Positions 1 through 7,294 of a stretch of 64,000 bases of DNA are shown piece after piece. The translations under genes were made by a program, and so were the position numbers. The stretch comes from Streptomyces sp. TLI_053. GTDB taxonomy: Bacteria > Actinomycetota > Actinomycetes > Streptomycetales > Streptomycetaceae. Location of the stretch: contig NZ_LT629775.1 in assembly GCF_900105395.1 (NCBI RefSeq), forward strand, positions 2,560,501-2,624,500, read 5' to 3'. Numbering within the stretch: the stretch's first letter is position 1; each line of letters begins with the position of its first letter. Under the pieces are notes generated by a model. That model had not been told where the DNA came from. It was given only the letters and a program-made list of their open reading frames with translations, and ran no database searches.

Positions 1-1644
1 CTCGTCCACGGCCTCGGTAGTGGCGGTCGGCTCAGCGACGGTCGGCTCGGCGTCGACCGGGGCCTCGGCCACCGGCTCGATCTCGGCGGGAGCCTCCAGG
101 ACGGGCTCCTCCTCGACCTCGACCGTGGCCCCGGTGACGGCCTCGACCACGGGCTCGGGCTCGGCGATCGGCTCAGGGGCCTCTTCCACCGTGCTCGGCT
201 CGGCCTCGGCCTCGATCTCCGGCGCGGTGGCCTCGACCACGGGCTCGACGACGACTGCCTCGACCTCCGGCGCGGCCTCGACTGCGGCCTCGACTGCGGG
301 CTCCGGCTCGACCACCGGCTCCGCCTCGGTCACGACCTCGGCCACAGCCTCGACCTCGGCGGGGGCGATGGCCTCCACCTCGGGGGCGGAGGGCTGGACC
401 GGCGGGGCGGGGGTGGCGCCGAGGAGATCGTCGGCGGCGGGCGAGGGGGCCGGGAGGGCGACGACGAGCGGCTGCTCCTCGACCGGGGCCTCCGGGCTGT
501 CCGCCTCGGCCACGGGCTCGGCGGTGACGGCCTCGACCTCGGCCTCGACCTCCGGCGTCTCGGTGTCCGCCTCGGTGCCCACCTCGGCGGCCGCCCCGGT
601 CTCCTCCGTACCCGTCACATCGGCCGTCGTCCCGGCCGTCGTGTCGGCCGCCGCATCGGCGGCCTCCTCGACCGGCGGCACCAGACCGTCGCGCTGCCCG
701 CCCGCGAGCGCCTGGCGGGCGGCGTAGGCGGCCTCGGCGGCGCGGCGGTCCGCGCGGGCGGCGGCGAGCTCGGTGAGGAGCTCGCCGAGCCCTGCCTCCT
801 CCAGGGTGCCGCGCAGCCCGTTGACGGTGGGCAAGCGGTAGAGGGTGCCCTCGTCGGCGGCGAGGCGGTCGACCAGGTCGACGAGGTCCGGGAAGGACAG
901 CGCGTCCAGGTCCTGGCCGGGCAGCAGGCGGGCGAGCTCCCGCACTCCGGTGTTGATCGCCTCGAAGGCCTGCGCCGTGCGGTGGGCGAGGGCGGCGTCC
1001 GACGGCGCGGTGGGCAGGGTGCCGGCCGGCGCGAGGGCGGCCCAGGCCCGGCGCTCGACCGCGGCGGAGGCGAGTGCCTCGTGCAGGTCCTGGCCGCGGG
1101 GGCGGCCGCTGGTGACGGCGAGGGCGGCGGCCTGCTTGCGCAGCGACCGGCCCCGCAGCCAGGACAGCTTGACGCCCTGCTCGCGCCGCCACGTCCGCTC
1201 GGCGGTGGCCGCGATCAGCGAGTCGAGGTCGGCCTCGTACGCGGCGGGGGCGAGCACGGTCGAGGTGCGGCGCAGGAGCTGGAGCATCTCGACGAGCACG
1301 GCGGTCTTGCCGACGGTGTCCGGCGCGTCGATCCGCACGTCGGCGGCGAGCGCGGTGACGTCGTCCCAGACCTGCTGGAGGTCGTGTCCGCGCAGCTCGG
1401 CGAGGACGGTCGACGCGGCGCGGGCGTCCTCGGGGGTGGCGACGGTGTCCAGGGCCGCGTACCAGGGATGCGTGTCGGCGGTCAGGGTGAAGGCACCGAG
1501 TTCGGCGTAGCGGCCGAGTTCCTCGCGGAGGTCGGTGTCGGTGGTGGTCGCGGCGGCCGCGGTGTCCGTGGCCGTGGTGTCCTTGACGTCTGCGGAGCCG
1601 GCTGCGTCGGCCGCGTCGGCGTTGCGGGAGTGAAGCACTGTCAT
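1..1644 (-). CDS. Helicase-associated-like helical protein with Glu/Val/Ala-rich tail (3' end outside window)
   Basis: The gene starts at ATG 1644 and runs off the left edge, so about 548 codons are seen. Residues about 40-250 form a helical region (TADTHPWYAAL, ERTWRREQ, GRSLRKQAAAL, then TLYRLPTVNGLRGTLEEAGLG). From memory this resembles the helical insert found in large actinobacterial superfamily I helicase-like ATP-binding proteins. No Walker A motif or other helicase core precedes it, so it looks like the insert living alone. From about residue 270 the chain is low complexity, with repeated acidic Glu-Pro-Val-Val-Glu and Val-Glu-Ala units that are probably disordered. A weak GGACC lies upstream of the start. 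The function is not recognised, and the helicase relation is an inference without a database check. Confidence 0.6.
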   Translation of the reverse strand, partial: MTVLHSRNADAADAAGSADVKDTTATDTAAAATTTDTDLREELGRYAELGAFTLTADTHPWYAALDTVATPEDARAASTVLAELRGHDLQQVWDDVTALAADVRIDAPDTVGKTAVLVEMLQLLRRTSTVLAPAAYEADLDSLIAATAERTWRREQGVKLSWLRGRSLRKQAAALAVTSGRPRGQDLHEALASAAVERRAWAALAPAGTLPTAPSDAALAHRTAQAFEAINTGVRELARLLPGQDLDALSFPDLVDLVDRLAADEGTLYRLPTVNGLRGTLEEAGLGELLTELAAARADRRAAEAAYAARQALAGGQRDGLVPPVEEAADAAADTTAGTTADVTGTEETGAAAEVGTEADTETPEVEAEVEAVTAEPVAEADSPEAPVEEQPLVVALPAPSPAADDLLGATPAPPVQPSAPEVEAIAPAEVEAVAEVVTEAEPVVEPEPAVEAAVEAAPEVEAVVVEPVVEATAPEIEAEAEPSTVEEAPEPIAEPEPVVEAVTGATVEVEEEPVLEAPAEIEPVAEAPVDAEPTVAEPTATTEAVDE

Positions 1645-1810
1645 GTGAGGTCCGGTTCTGGGCGGCTGCGGCGGGGGCGTGGGCTGGCGGCGAGGGGGCG
1701 GCGGTCCGGGTGCGCGGTGCGGCCCCGGCGGATGGGGCTGAGGGGGCGCGCGGTAGGGCTGCCGGTCGGAGGCCAAGAATACGGGTGCCCGTTCGAGCCA
1801 TGCACGCACC

Positions 1811-1859
1811 CACCGCCCCTCGGGGCGGTGTGGCGTGCCACGGCGCCCGGCCGGGCGCC
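1811..1859 (-). terminator. Two adjacent hairpins after the lipase maturation factor gene
   Basis: Two inverted repeats lie about 50-95 bases past the stop of the leftward gene at 1907. One has 9-bp arms at 1811-1819 and 1822-1830. The other is a perfect 18-bp GC palindrome at 1842-1859. No U tract follows, as is usual for terminators in this group. The rest of 1645-1906 shows nothing else recognisable. Confidence 0.4.
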
Positions 1860-1906
1860 ACCGGGGAGGGCCGGTCGGGTGGTCGGCGTCACCGGCCGTC
1901 ATCCGG

Positions 1907-3433
1907 TCATCGCCCGTTCGGGGCACGCCGGGAACGGCCGTCCGGGTCCGTACCGTCCGCCCCGGCCGTGCCCGGGGCCGGTGGCGGATGGTGTCCCGCG
2001 CGGGCGAGGGCGGCGAGGTCGACCGGCGCGAGGTACTCGGTCAGCGGTGTCCGGTGCCACCAGGCGCGGGTCTGCCGCAGTTCGCGCCAATCGGTGAACC
2101 GGTAGCGGTGGAGGGTCGCCCGGACGTGGGTCGGCGGGGTGTCCGGGAACGGGTTGTGCCGGAGCAGGCGCAGGGTGTCCCGGTCGTTGACGAGCAGCCG
2201 GGCGACGAACGGCAGGAACCACGGCCGGGCGTACCCGGTGGAGATCGCGGCGAACCACATCAGCCAGTCCAGCCGCAGGTGGTAGGGGGCGTACTGGCGG
2301 GGGCGGCGGCGGACGTCGCCGGGTTTGCCCTTGAACCCGTACTCCTTCCACACGGTGTGCCGGGTGACCACCGCCTCGTCCGTCCCTTCGAGCACGACCT
2401 CCTGCCGGACGCGGCCGACGCTGCCGAACGCGCCGTACGTGTTGACCAGATGGAGGCGGTTGAAGGAACGGTTCATGACCTGCCGGGGCGAGACCATGTT
2501 GCGGACCGGCCAGTAGCTCAGGACGAGCACGGCGGCGGTGAGTGCCAGTGCCAGGGCCTCGAACCAGACCGGGGCGGCGGGGTAGGCGCGCGGGTGGACC
2601 GGCAGGCCGAGGCGGGCCGGGTCGACGGCGGCGAGGGCGAGCGCGACGGTGAGCCAGTTGAGCCAGGCGAAGTTGCCGGAGGCGACCAGCCAGAGCTGGG
2701 TGGCGACGACGACGCAGGCGCCGAAGGTCGCCACGGGCTGCGGGAGGAGCAGGCAGACCGGGACGAGGAGTTGGGTCAGGTGGTTGGCGGCCGCCTCGAC
2801 GCGGTGCAGCGGCCCGGGCAGGTGGTGGAAGAACCAGCTGAGCGGACCGGGCATCGGCTGGGTCTCGTGGTGGTAGCGCAGGCAGGTCAGATCGCGCCAG
2901 CAGCTGTCGCCGCGCAGTTTGATCAGTCCGGCGCCGAACTCGACCCGGAAGACCAGCCACCGCAGCAGCCACAGGACGGGGACGGGCGGTGCGGTGTCGG
3001 CGTTGCCGAGGAAGGCGGCCAGGAAGCCCGCTTCGAGCAGCAACGATTCCCATCCGAACGAGTACCAGGTCTGCCCGACATTGACGATCGACAGGTAGAG
3101 GACCCACAGCACCGCCCAGCAGAGCATCGACACCCCGAGCGGGACGGCGTCCCCGAGGCCGCCGAGGAGGGCGGCGGAGAGCGCCGCGCCGGTCAGGGCC
3201 GCGGCGGCGAAGAAGCGGTCGCTGTAGTGGAGGTGGAAGAGTCCGGGCGCCTGCCGGAACGGGACCCGGGCGGTGAACCGGGGGACGGGGAGCATGCCGC
3301 GGCTGCCGATCAGCGCGCGGAACTGCCGGGCGGCGGCCAGGAACGCGATCAGGTAGAGGGCGGCCAGCATCCGTTGCACGAGCAGTCTGCTGAGCCAGTA
3401 CTCGGGGGCGGCGAACCACTGCATGCGGCCCAT
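1907..3433 (-). CDS. Lipase maturation factor family membrane protein
   Basis: This 508-residue integral membrane protein resembles the LMF1/LMF2 family, whose animal members help fold secreted lipases in the ER. The bacterial role is not defined. Supporting features are an N-terminal WFAAPEYWLSRLL segment, multiple hydrophobic helices, the WYSFGWESLLLEAGFLAAF stretch, the FGAGLIKLRGD and CWRDLTCLRYHHETQPMP signature, and a C-terminal soluble part with NTYGAFG and YGFKGKPGD followed by an arginine/tryptophan-rich end. Start choice is between ATG 3433 (MGRMQW) and the in-frame ATG 3424; GGTGGTAGG in front favours 3433. The open frame extends to 3595, but that extra stretch is arginine/proline-rich and unlike the family. 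It appears to be transcribed alone. Confidence 0.85.
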   Translation of the reverse strand: MGRMQWFAAPEYWLSRLLVQRMLAALYLIAFLAAARQFRALIGSRGMLPVPRFTARVPFRQAPGLFHLHYSDRFFAAAALTGAALSAALLGGLGDAVPLGVSMLCWAVLWVLYLSIVNVGQTWYSFGWESLLLEAGFLAAFLGNADTAPPVPVLWLLRWLVFRVEFGAGLIKLRGDSCWRDLTCLRYHHETQPMPGPLSWFFHHLPGPLHRVEAAANHLTQLLVPVCLLLPQPVATFGACVVVATQLWLVASGNFAWLNWLTVALALAAVDPARLGLPVHPRAYPAAPVWFEALALALTAAVLVLSYWPVRNMVSPRQVMNRSFNRLHLVNTYGAFGSVGRVRQEVVLEGTDEAVVTRHTVWKEYGFKGKPGDVRRRPRQYAPYHLRLDWLMWFAAISTGYARPWFLPFVARLLVNDRDTLRLLRHNPFPDTPPTHVRATLHRYRFTDWRELRQTRAWWHRTPLTEYLAPVDLAALARAGHHPPPAPGTAGADGTDPDGRSRRAPNGR

Positions 3434-3860
3434 GCCTACCACCGGCGGCGGCCGCGGGGGCCGGTCCGGCGGGACGGCGGCGGGCGGTTCACCCGGACAG
3501 CAGCGCGGCGGGGAGCCTCTCCTCGGGGGTGAGAGGCGCCCCGCCACGGTGGGACGGCTCGCCGTCGCGGACGGCCGGCGCCGCGGTCCCGCCACGACGC
3601 GCGGTCGGGGCGCGTCCGGGACCTGGCCGGTGCGTGGTGGTCGGCGCTCGGTGGTCGGTGCTTGACGATGGGTGCTCGGTGGTCGGTGCGGCGGTCGGAC
3701 TGTCTGGCTGTCTGGCTGTCTGGCTGTCTGGCTGTCTGGACATGGTCGGGGCGCGGTGCCGCCGCGGTGGCGGCCGGTGCTGCGCCGTACGGAACTCCGG
3801 TGGTGCGTGCGCGGTCCGGGGGGTGACCCGCACGCGGTCCGACGGCCGGGCCGGTGGTGA
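3434..3860. other. Gene-free stretch with short tandem repeats
   Basis: This spacer between two leftward genes holds imperfect GGTCGGTGCTCGGTGG-type repeats (about 3636-3699) and a clean octamer array (3701-3740). I see no credible gene. The arginine-rich and Gln-Thr-Ala-rich open frames here have no family look. Any promoter for the lipase maturation factor gene would lie here, but no clear -10/-35 pair stands out. Confidence 0.5.
3701..3740. repeat. Octamer tandem repeat (TGTCTGGC), five copies
   Basis: Four perfect copies of TGTCTGGC plus a fifth ending in A lie in non-coding DNA between two leftward genes. The array is a likely site of replication slippage and could vary between strains. 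Confidence 0.85.
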
Positions 3861-4958
3861 TCAGCCCGGCAGGACGAGGCCGGTCTCCCCCGCTCCGAGG
3901 CCGGGGCGGCCGACCGGGGCGGTGCCGTTCTGCTGAAGGCGGTCCACCAGGAGGGCCGCGAGGGTGCCGAGTTCCTCCTCGGTGCGGGACTGCGCGGTGA
4001 CGTCCATGCCGACCGTCAGCACGCCGGTGACCTGGCCGGTGCGGGCGGTGCGCAGCGGGGTGCAGGTGAAGCTGAAGATCTGCTGCCCGCGCTGGGCCTC
4101 GGGGCGCAGGGACTGGACCCGCACCTCGTTGAGGACGGTGGCGCGGCCGGTGTGGTAGGCCTCGGAGACAGCCTGCTGGAGACCGGCGGCGCCGAGCTGG
4201 GGGTAGGCCAGGCCGACGGCGCCGTACGCCGCCGGGGCGCCGAAGGTGTCGGCGTGCTGGGCGTTGGCGTAGCGGATCTCCTGGCCGGGCCCGTCGGTGA
4301 GCATGATCGGGAACGGCGAGCCGTCGAAGGCCGCGAACATCTCCTGCTGCTGGGCGAGCAGGTTGTCGCGCAGGCGGATCTCGGAGAGCAGCGCCTCGGC
4401 GAGGTGCTGGATGTCGCGGAGCCGCTCGCGGCCCCACTGGCGGGGTTCGCGGTCGAGCACGCAGACGGTGCCGATGACGGTGTTGGTGTCGTCGACGAGC
4501 GGGGCGCCGAGGTAGGCCCGGACACCCAGTTCGTCGACGACCGGGTTCCCCGCGAACCGGGGGTAGGCGAGGATGTCGTCGAGCGCGAGGGGGGAACGCT
4601 GCGCGACGACGTGGGGGCAGAAGCCGTGACTCAGCGGCATCTCCCGGGTCGGAAGGTCGAAGGCGATGCCGCGATCGGCCCACGAGGAGCCTTCTTCGGC
4701 CACCGCGTCGGTGGAGTTTGGCGGGATGTAGAGCCCCCGGAACATCTGGCGCTCGTCGTTGATGAAGTTGACCATCGCGATGGGGGCGCGGGTGATGCTG
4801 GCGGCCAGGTGGGCGAAGCGGTCGAAGGCCTCGTCCGCGGTGGGCTCGTTGAGTCCCAGGCTGCGCAGCCTGCGGGCCCTCTCGGACTCGCCGGCGGCAC
4901 CCGGGAACTGGCCTTGAGTGCTCATCACATCAGTCATGGCGCACATGTAATCAGACAT
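3861..4958 (-). CDS. GAF and PAS domain sensor protein
   Basis: About 365 residues. The N-terminal half is a GAF domain (RITRAPIAMVNFINDERQMF, then SHGFCPHVV, PLALDDILAYPRFAGNP, YLGAPLVDDTNTVIGTVCVLD), the class that binds small ligands or heme. The second half is a PAS-like domain (FDGSPFPIMLTDGPGQEIRYANAQ, FSFTCTPLRTARTGQVTGVL) ending with a short helix. No kinase, phosphatase or DNA-binding output domain follows, so it probably signals through a partner. Several starts are possible. ATG 4958 has TAAGGCG about 7 bases upstream and is used here; ATG 4937 and ATG 4925 are alternatives. The divergent acyl-CoA dehydrogenase gene begins 520 bases away, but nothing shows a functional link. Confidence 0.8.
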   Translation of the reverse strand: MSDYMCAMTDVMSTQGQFPGAAGESERARRLRSLGLNEPTADEAFDRFAHLAASITRAPIAMVNFINDERQMFRGLYIPPNSTDAVAEEGSSWADRGIAFDLPTREMPLSHGFCPHVVAQRSPLALDDILAYPRFAGNPVVDELGVRAYLGAPLVDDTNTVIGTVCVLDREPRQWGRERLRDIQHLAEALLSEIRLRDNLLAQQQEMFAAFDGSPFPIMLTDGPGQEIRYANAQHADTFGAPAAYGAVGLAYPQLGAAGLQQAVSEAYHTGRATVLNEVRVQSLRPEAQRGQQIFSFTCTPLRTARTGQVTGVLTVGMDVTAQSRTEEELGTLAALLVDRLQQNGTAPVGRPGLGAGETGLVLPG

Positions 4959-5478
4959 GCGGCGCCTTACGCGCTCCCGACCCCTCCCCTTACTCACTGC
5001 TGATGCTCAGTCAAAGCCGCATGTCGGCGGCGAGGCGGCGGGCGGCCCACCGGCGGGCGGCGGCGGACGGACCGGCGGGCCGCCGGGCGGGAACGGATCG
5101 GGAACCGCCGGGCAACGGGCACGGGAAGCGGCGGACAACCGGAACGGGACCCGACGGAAACCCTGGATCCCAAAAGCGGGACAGGTCACTTCCCCGCCTC
5201 GCGTCCCTCTAATCCCCGACTGTCCGCGAACGGCCCGAATCGCGCCAATCCAAGATCCACTGTAGAGCGCTTCCGACGCACATATGACAATGAGCCCTGC
5301 CGAAAAACGGCGGTCCCCAAGGGCAGCGTGGGCCACCGCCGGCACATCCGCACGCACCGGCTGCAACTCAGGGGCAACCGGCCGCCACCGTCACTCCCCC
5401 ACCCCTCGGCGGCCGAAGCGGATCGGCTGCACGGACGGAGGCACATCCACCGAACCACCCGAACCGAGAGGACCTGGC
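4959..5478. other. Divergent intergenic region
   Basis: This spacer separates the leftward GAF/PAS gene from the rightward acyl-CoA dehydrogenase gene. A GGGGAGGGG run on the minus strand at 4982-4990 sits too far from the chosen start to serve as its ribosome binding site. A less GC-rich patch at about 5205-5295 is the likeliest promoter region for the rightward gene. No gene or conserved motif was recognised. Confidence 0.4.
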
Positions 5479-6762
5479 ATGGCGATGGACTACTTCACCG
5501 ACGAGCGACACGAGAGCCTCCGAGCGGAGGTACGCGAGTTCGCGGAGAAGGAAGTACGCCCTCAGGTGGCCAGAATGGAGGCCGAGCGCCAGGTCGAATT
5601 CGAGCTCGCGCGGGAGATCGCCCGCCGTGGCTGGATCGGCGTCACCATCCCGCGGGAATTCGGCGGACTGGGGCTGGGTCACCTGGCCAAAACCGTGATC
5701 GTCGAGGAACTCTCACGCGTCAGCGGCGCGATGGGGGCGATCGCGCAGGCCTCGCAGCTCGGTGTCGCCAAGGTCATCCACTTCGGCAGCGACTCCCAGC
5801 GCCGCCACTGGCTGCCCAGGTTCGCCAACGGGACGGCGCTGCCCACGATCGCCGTCACCGAACCGGAGTCCGGCGGCCATGTGCTCGGCATGAGCGGCAC
5901 CGCCCGGCGCGAGGGCGACGAGTACGTGCTCAACGGCCGCAAGTGGTTCGTGGGCAACTCGCACATCGGCGACGTGCACGGCGTGGTGCTCCGCACCGGC
6001 GAGGGCAGCAAGGGGCTGTCCGCGTTCCTGGTGGAGAGCGACCGTCCGGGCTTCCGCACCGGCGAGCTGGGCTCGCAGAGCGGTCTGCACGGCTTCAGTT
6101 TCGGCGAACTCGTCTTCGAGGACTGCCGGATCCCGGTCTCCAACCGGCTCGGCCTGGAGAGCCAGGGCCTGGACGTGGCCTACTCGTCCTCGACCCTCTA
6201 CGGGCGGCTGAACCTGGCGGCGGTCGCGCTCGGCATCCACCGGGCGATCGTCGAGGACACCGCGCGGTTCGCCGAGGAGCGCATCATGTACGGCAAGCCG
6301 CTGTCCCAACTGCCGAACATCGCGCTCAAGCTGGGCGAGATGCAGTCCCGGCTGATGACCGCCAAGCTCGCCGCGTACCACGCCTCGCACCTGCTGGACC
6401 ACGGCCGGCCGTGCGACGCCGAGCTGATGAACGCCAAGCTGATCAACACCGAGTACACGCTGGACTCGGCGCGCAACGCGATGGAGATCCACGCCGCCCG
6501 CGGCCTGCACGCCGACTTCCACATCGAGCGCTACCTGCGCGACGCCACCCACGTCTACCCGCCGGCCGGCACCTCGGACGTCCAGCGGCTGCGGCTCGGC
6601 CAGGTGGCCTCGGGCACCTACGGGAAGCAGTGGTCGGCCGAACTCTCCGATCTGGCCAGCTGGGCGTGGACCGAGCTGGCCGAGCGCGAGAACCGGGCGG
6701 AGACGGAGGCGCAGGCGCAGGGTGCGTCGGCGTCCGTGCTGCGGATGCCGCTGGCGGGCTGA
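5479..6762 (+). CDS. Acyl-CoA dehydrogenase family flavoprotein lacking the usual catalytic glutamate
   Basis: 427 residues with the full acyl-CoA dehydrogenase layout: an N-terminal helical part (EVREFAEKEV), the FAD-binding middle (AVTEPESGGH, NGRKWFVGNS) and a C-terminal helical domain (ARFAEERIMYGKPLSQLP, ERYLRDATHVYPP). Known members take a substrate proton with a Glu in a Tyr-Glu-Gly-Thr motif. Here the aligned motif is PPAGTSDVQRL, with Ala363 at that place. The alternative Glu position of isovaleryl- and long-chain enzymes also reads Gly (YGRLNL). The enzyme may therefore do non-classical flavin chemistry, use another base, or be inactive. ATG 5479 follows GAGAGGA at a good distance; the open frame upstream is not protein-like. 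It is probably monocistronic. Confidence 0.87.
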   Translation: MAMDYFTDERHESLRAEVREFAEKEVRPQVARMEAERQVEFELAREIARRGWIGVTIPREFGGLGLGHLAKTVIVEELSRVSGAMGAIAQASQLGVAKVIHFGSDSQRRHWLPRFANGTALPTIAVTEPESGGHVLGMSGTARREGDEYVLNGRKWFVGNSHIGDVHGVVLRTGEGSKGLSAFLVESDRPGFRTGELGSQSGLHGFSFGELVFEDCRIPVSNRLGLESQGLDVAYSSSTLYGRLNLAAVALGIHRAIVEDTARFAEERIMYGKPLSQLPNIALKLGEMQSRLMTAKLAAYHASHLLDHGRPCDAELMNAKLINTEYTLDSARNAMEIHAARGLHADFHIERYLRDATHVYPPAGTSDVQRLRLGQVASGTYGKQWSAELSDLASWAWTELAERENRAETEAQAQGASASVLRMPLAG

Positions 6763-7294
6763 ACCGGGCGGCGCCGGGACCTCCCCACGGGTCTCTCCGT
6801 CGTTCTCCCCCGGTTCCCCCGTTGATCCCCCGGCCGTTCCCCGGCGGTTCCCCAGCGATTCCCCGGCGCTGCGGCAGCGCTCCGGCGGCGGTCCTCCCGG
6901 TGCTTCCCGGTCGCTCCGACGTCGGGCGGCGTCCCGTGGAACCCTTGCTCTTGACACGTCCCTGACGGCTTTCCGGGGGCCGAACCCCGGCCCCCGGAAA
7001 GCCGTCAGGCCCGTCCCGCACCTCCTCCGACCTGCCGCGACGACCCCCGGTGTCCACCCCGGGCGGCCCCGCCTCCCCGTCATCGCCCGTTCACATATCG
7101 TCAGTTGATGTTGCCCAGAGGGCACCTGAGGCTGGTAGCGTGCCTGCAGTCGGCGGCCGTGCAGCATCCGTCCGGACGGTGACCACACGTCACCACCTCC
7201 GGCAACCCTCCGGGCACCGCCGGCCGTGGCGCCCCGCGACCGCGGTCGGACCGCACACGGACAACCGCCGTTCGGCCCTGCTACAAGGAATCAG
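6763..7294. other. Spacer with terminator and probable cvn promoter region
   Basis: The first 180 bases are a pyrimidine-rich imperfect repeat of TTCCCCGGCG-type units. A long hairpin follows (6961-7009). A less GC-rich patch at about 7085-7145 (CACATATCGTCAGTTGATGTTG) precedes the conservon. TTGCCC (7111-7116) and TAGCGT (7136-7141), 19 bases apart, are a weak candidate promoter. No gene seen. Confidence 0.45.
6961..7009 (+). terminator. Perfect 22-bp stem hairpin after the acyl-CoA dehydrogenase gene
   Basis: Arms 6961-6982 and 6988-7009 are exact reverse complements around a 5-base AACCC loop. The hairpin lies about 200 bases after the stop at 6762 and ahead of the next rightward operon. 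There is no T tract. Given its length it should fold stably in RNA of either strand. Confidence 0.75.

Noticed and set aside
173..1861. Arginine-rich frame of 562 codons on the minus strand
   Set aside because: It is an out-of-frame shadow of the first gene; its Arg/Pro/Gly composition is typical of off-frame reading of GC-rich DNA.
1835..3532. Plus-strand frame of 565 codons
   Set aside because: Antisense to the lipase maturation factor gene, whose minus-strand product has clear family motifs.
3698..3740. Possible CRISPR-like array
   Set aside because: The repeats are eight bases long, directly adjacent and without spacers: a simple tandem repeat.
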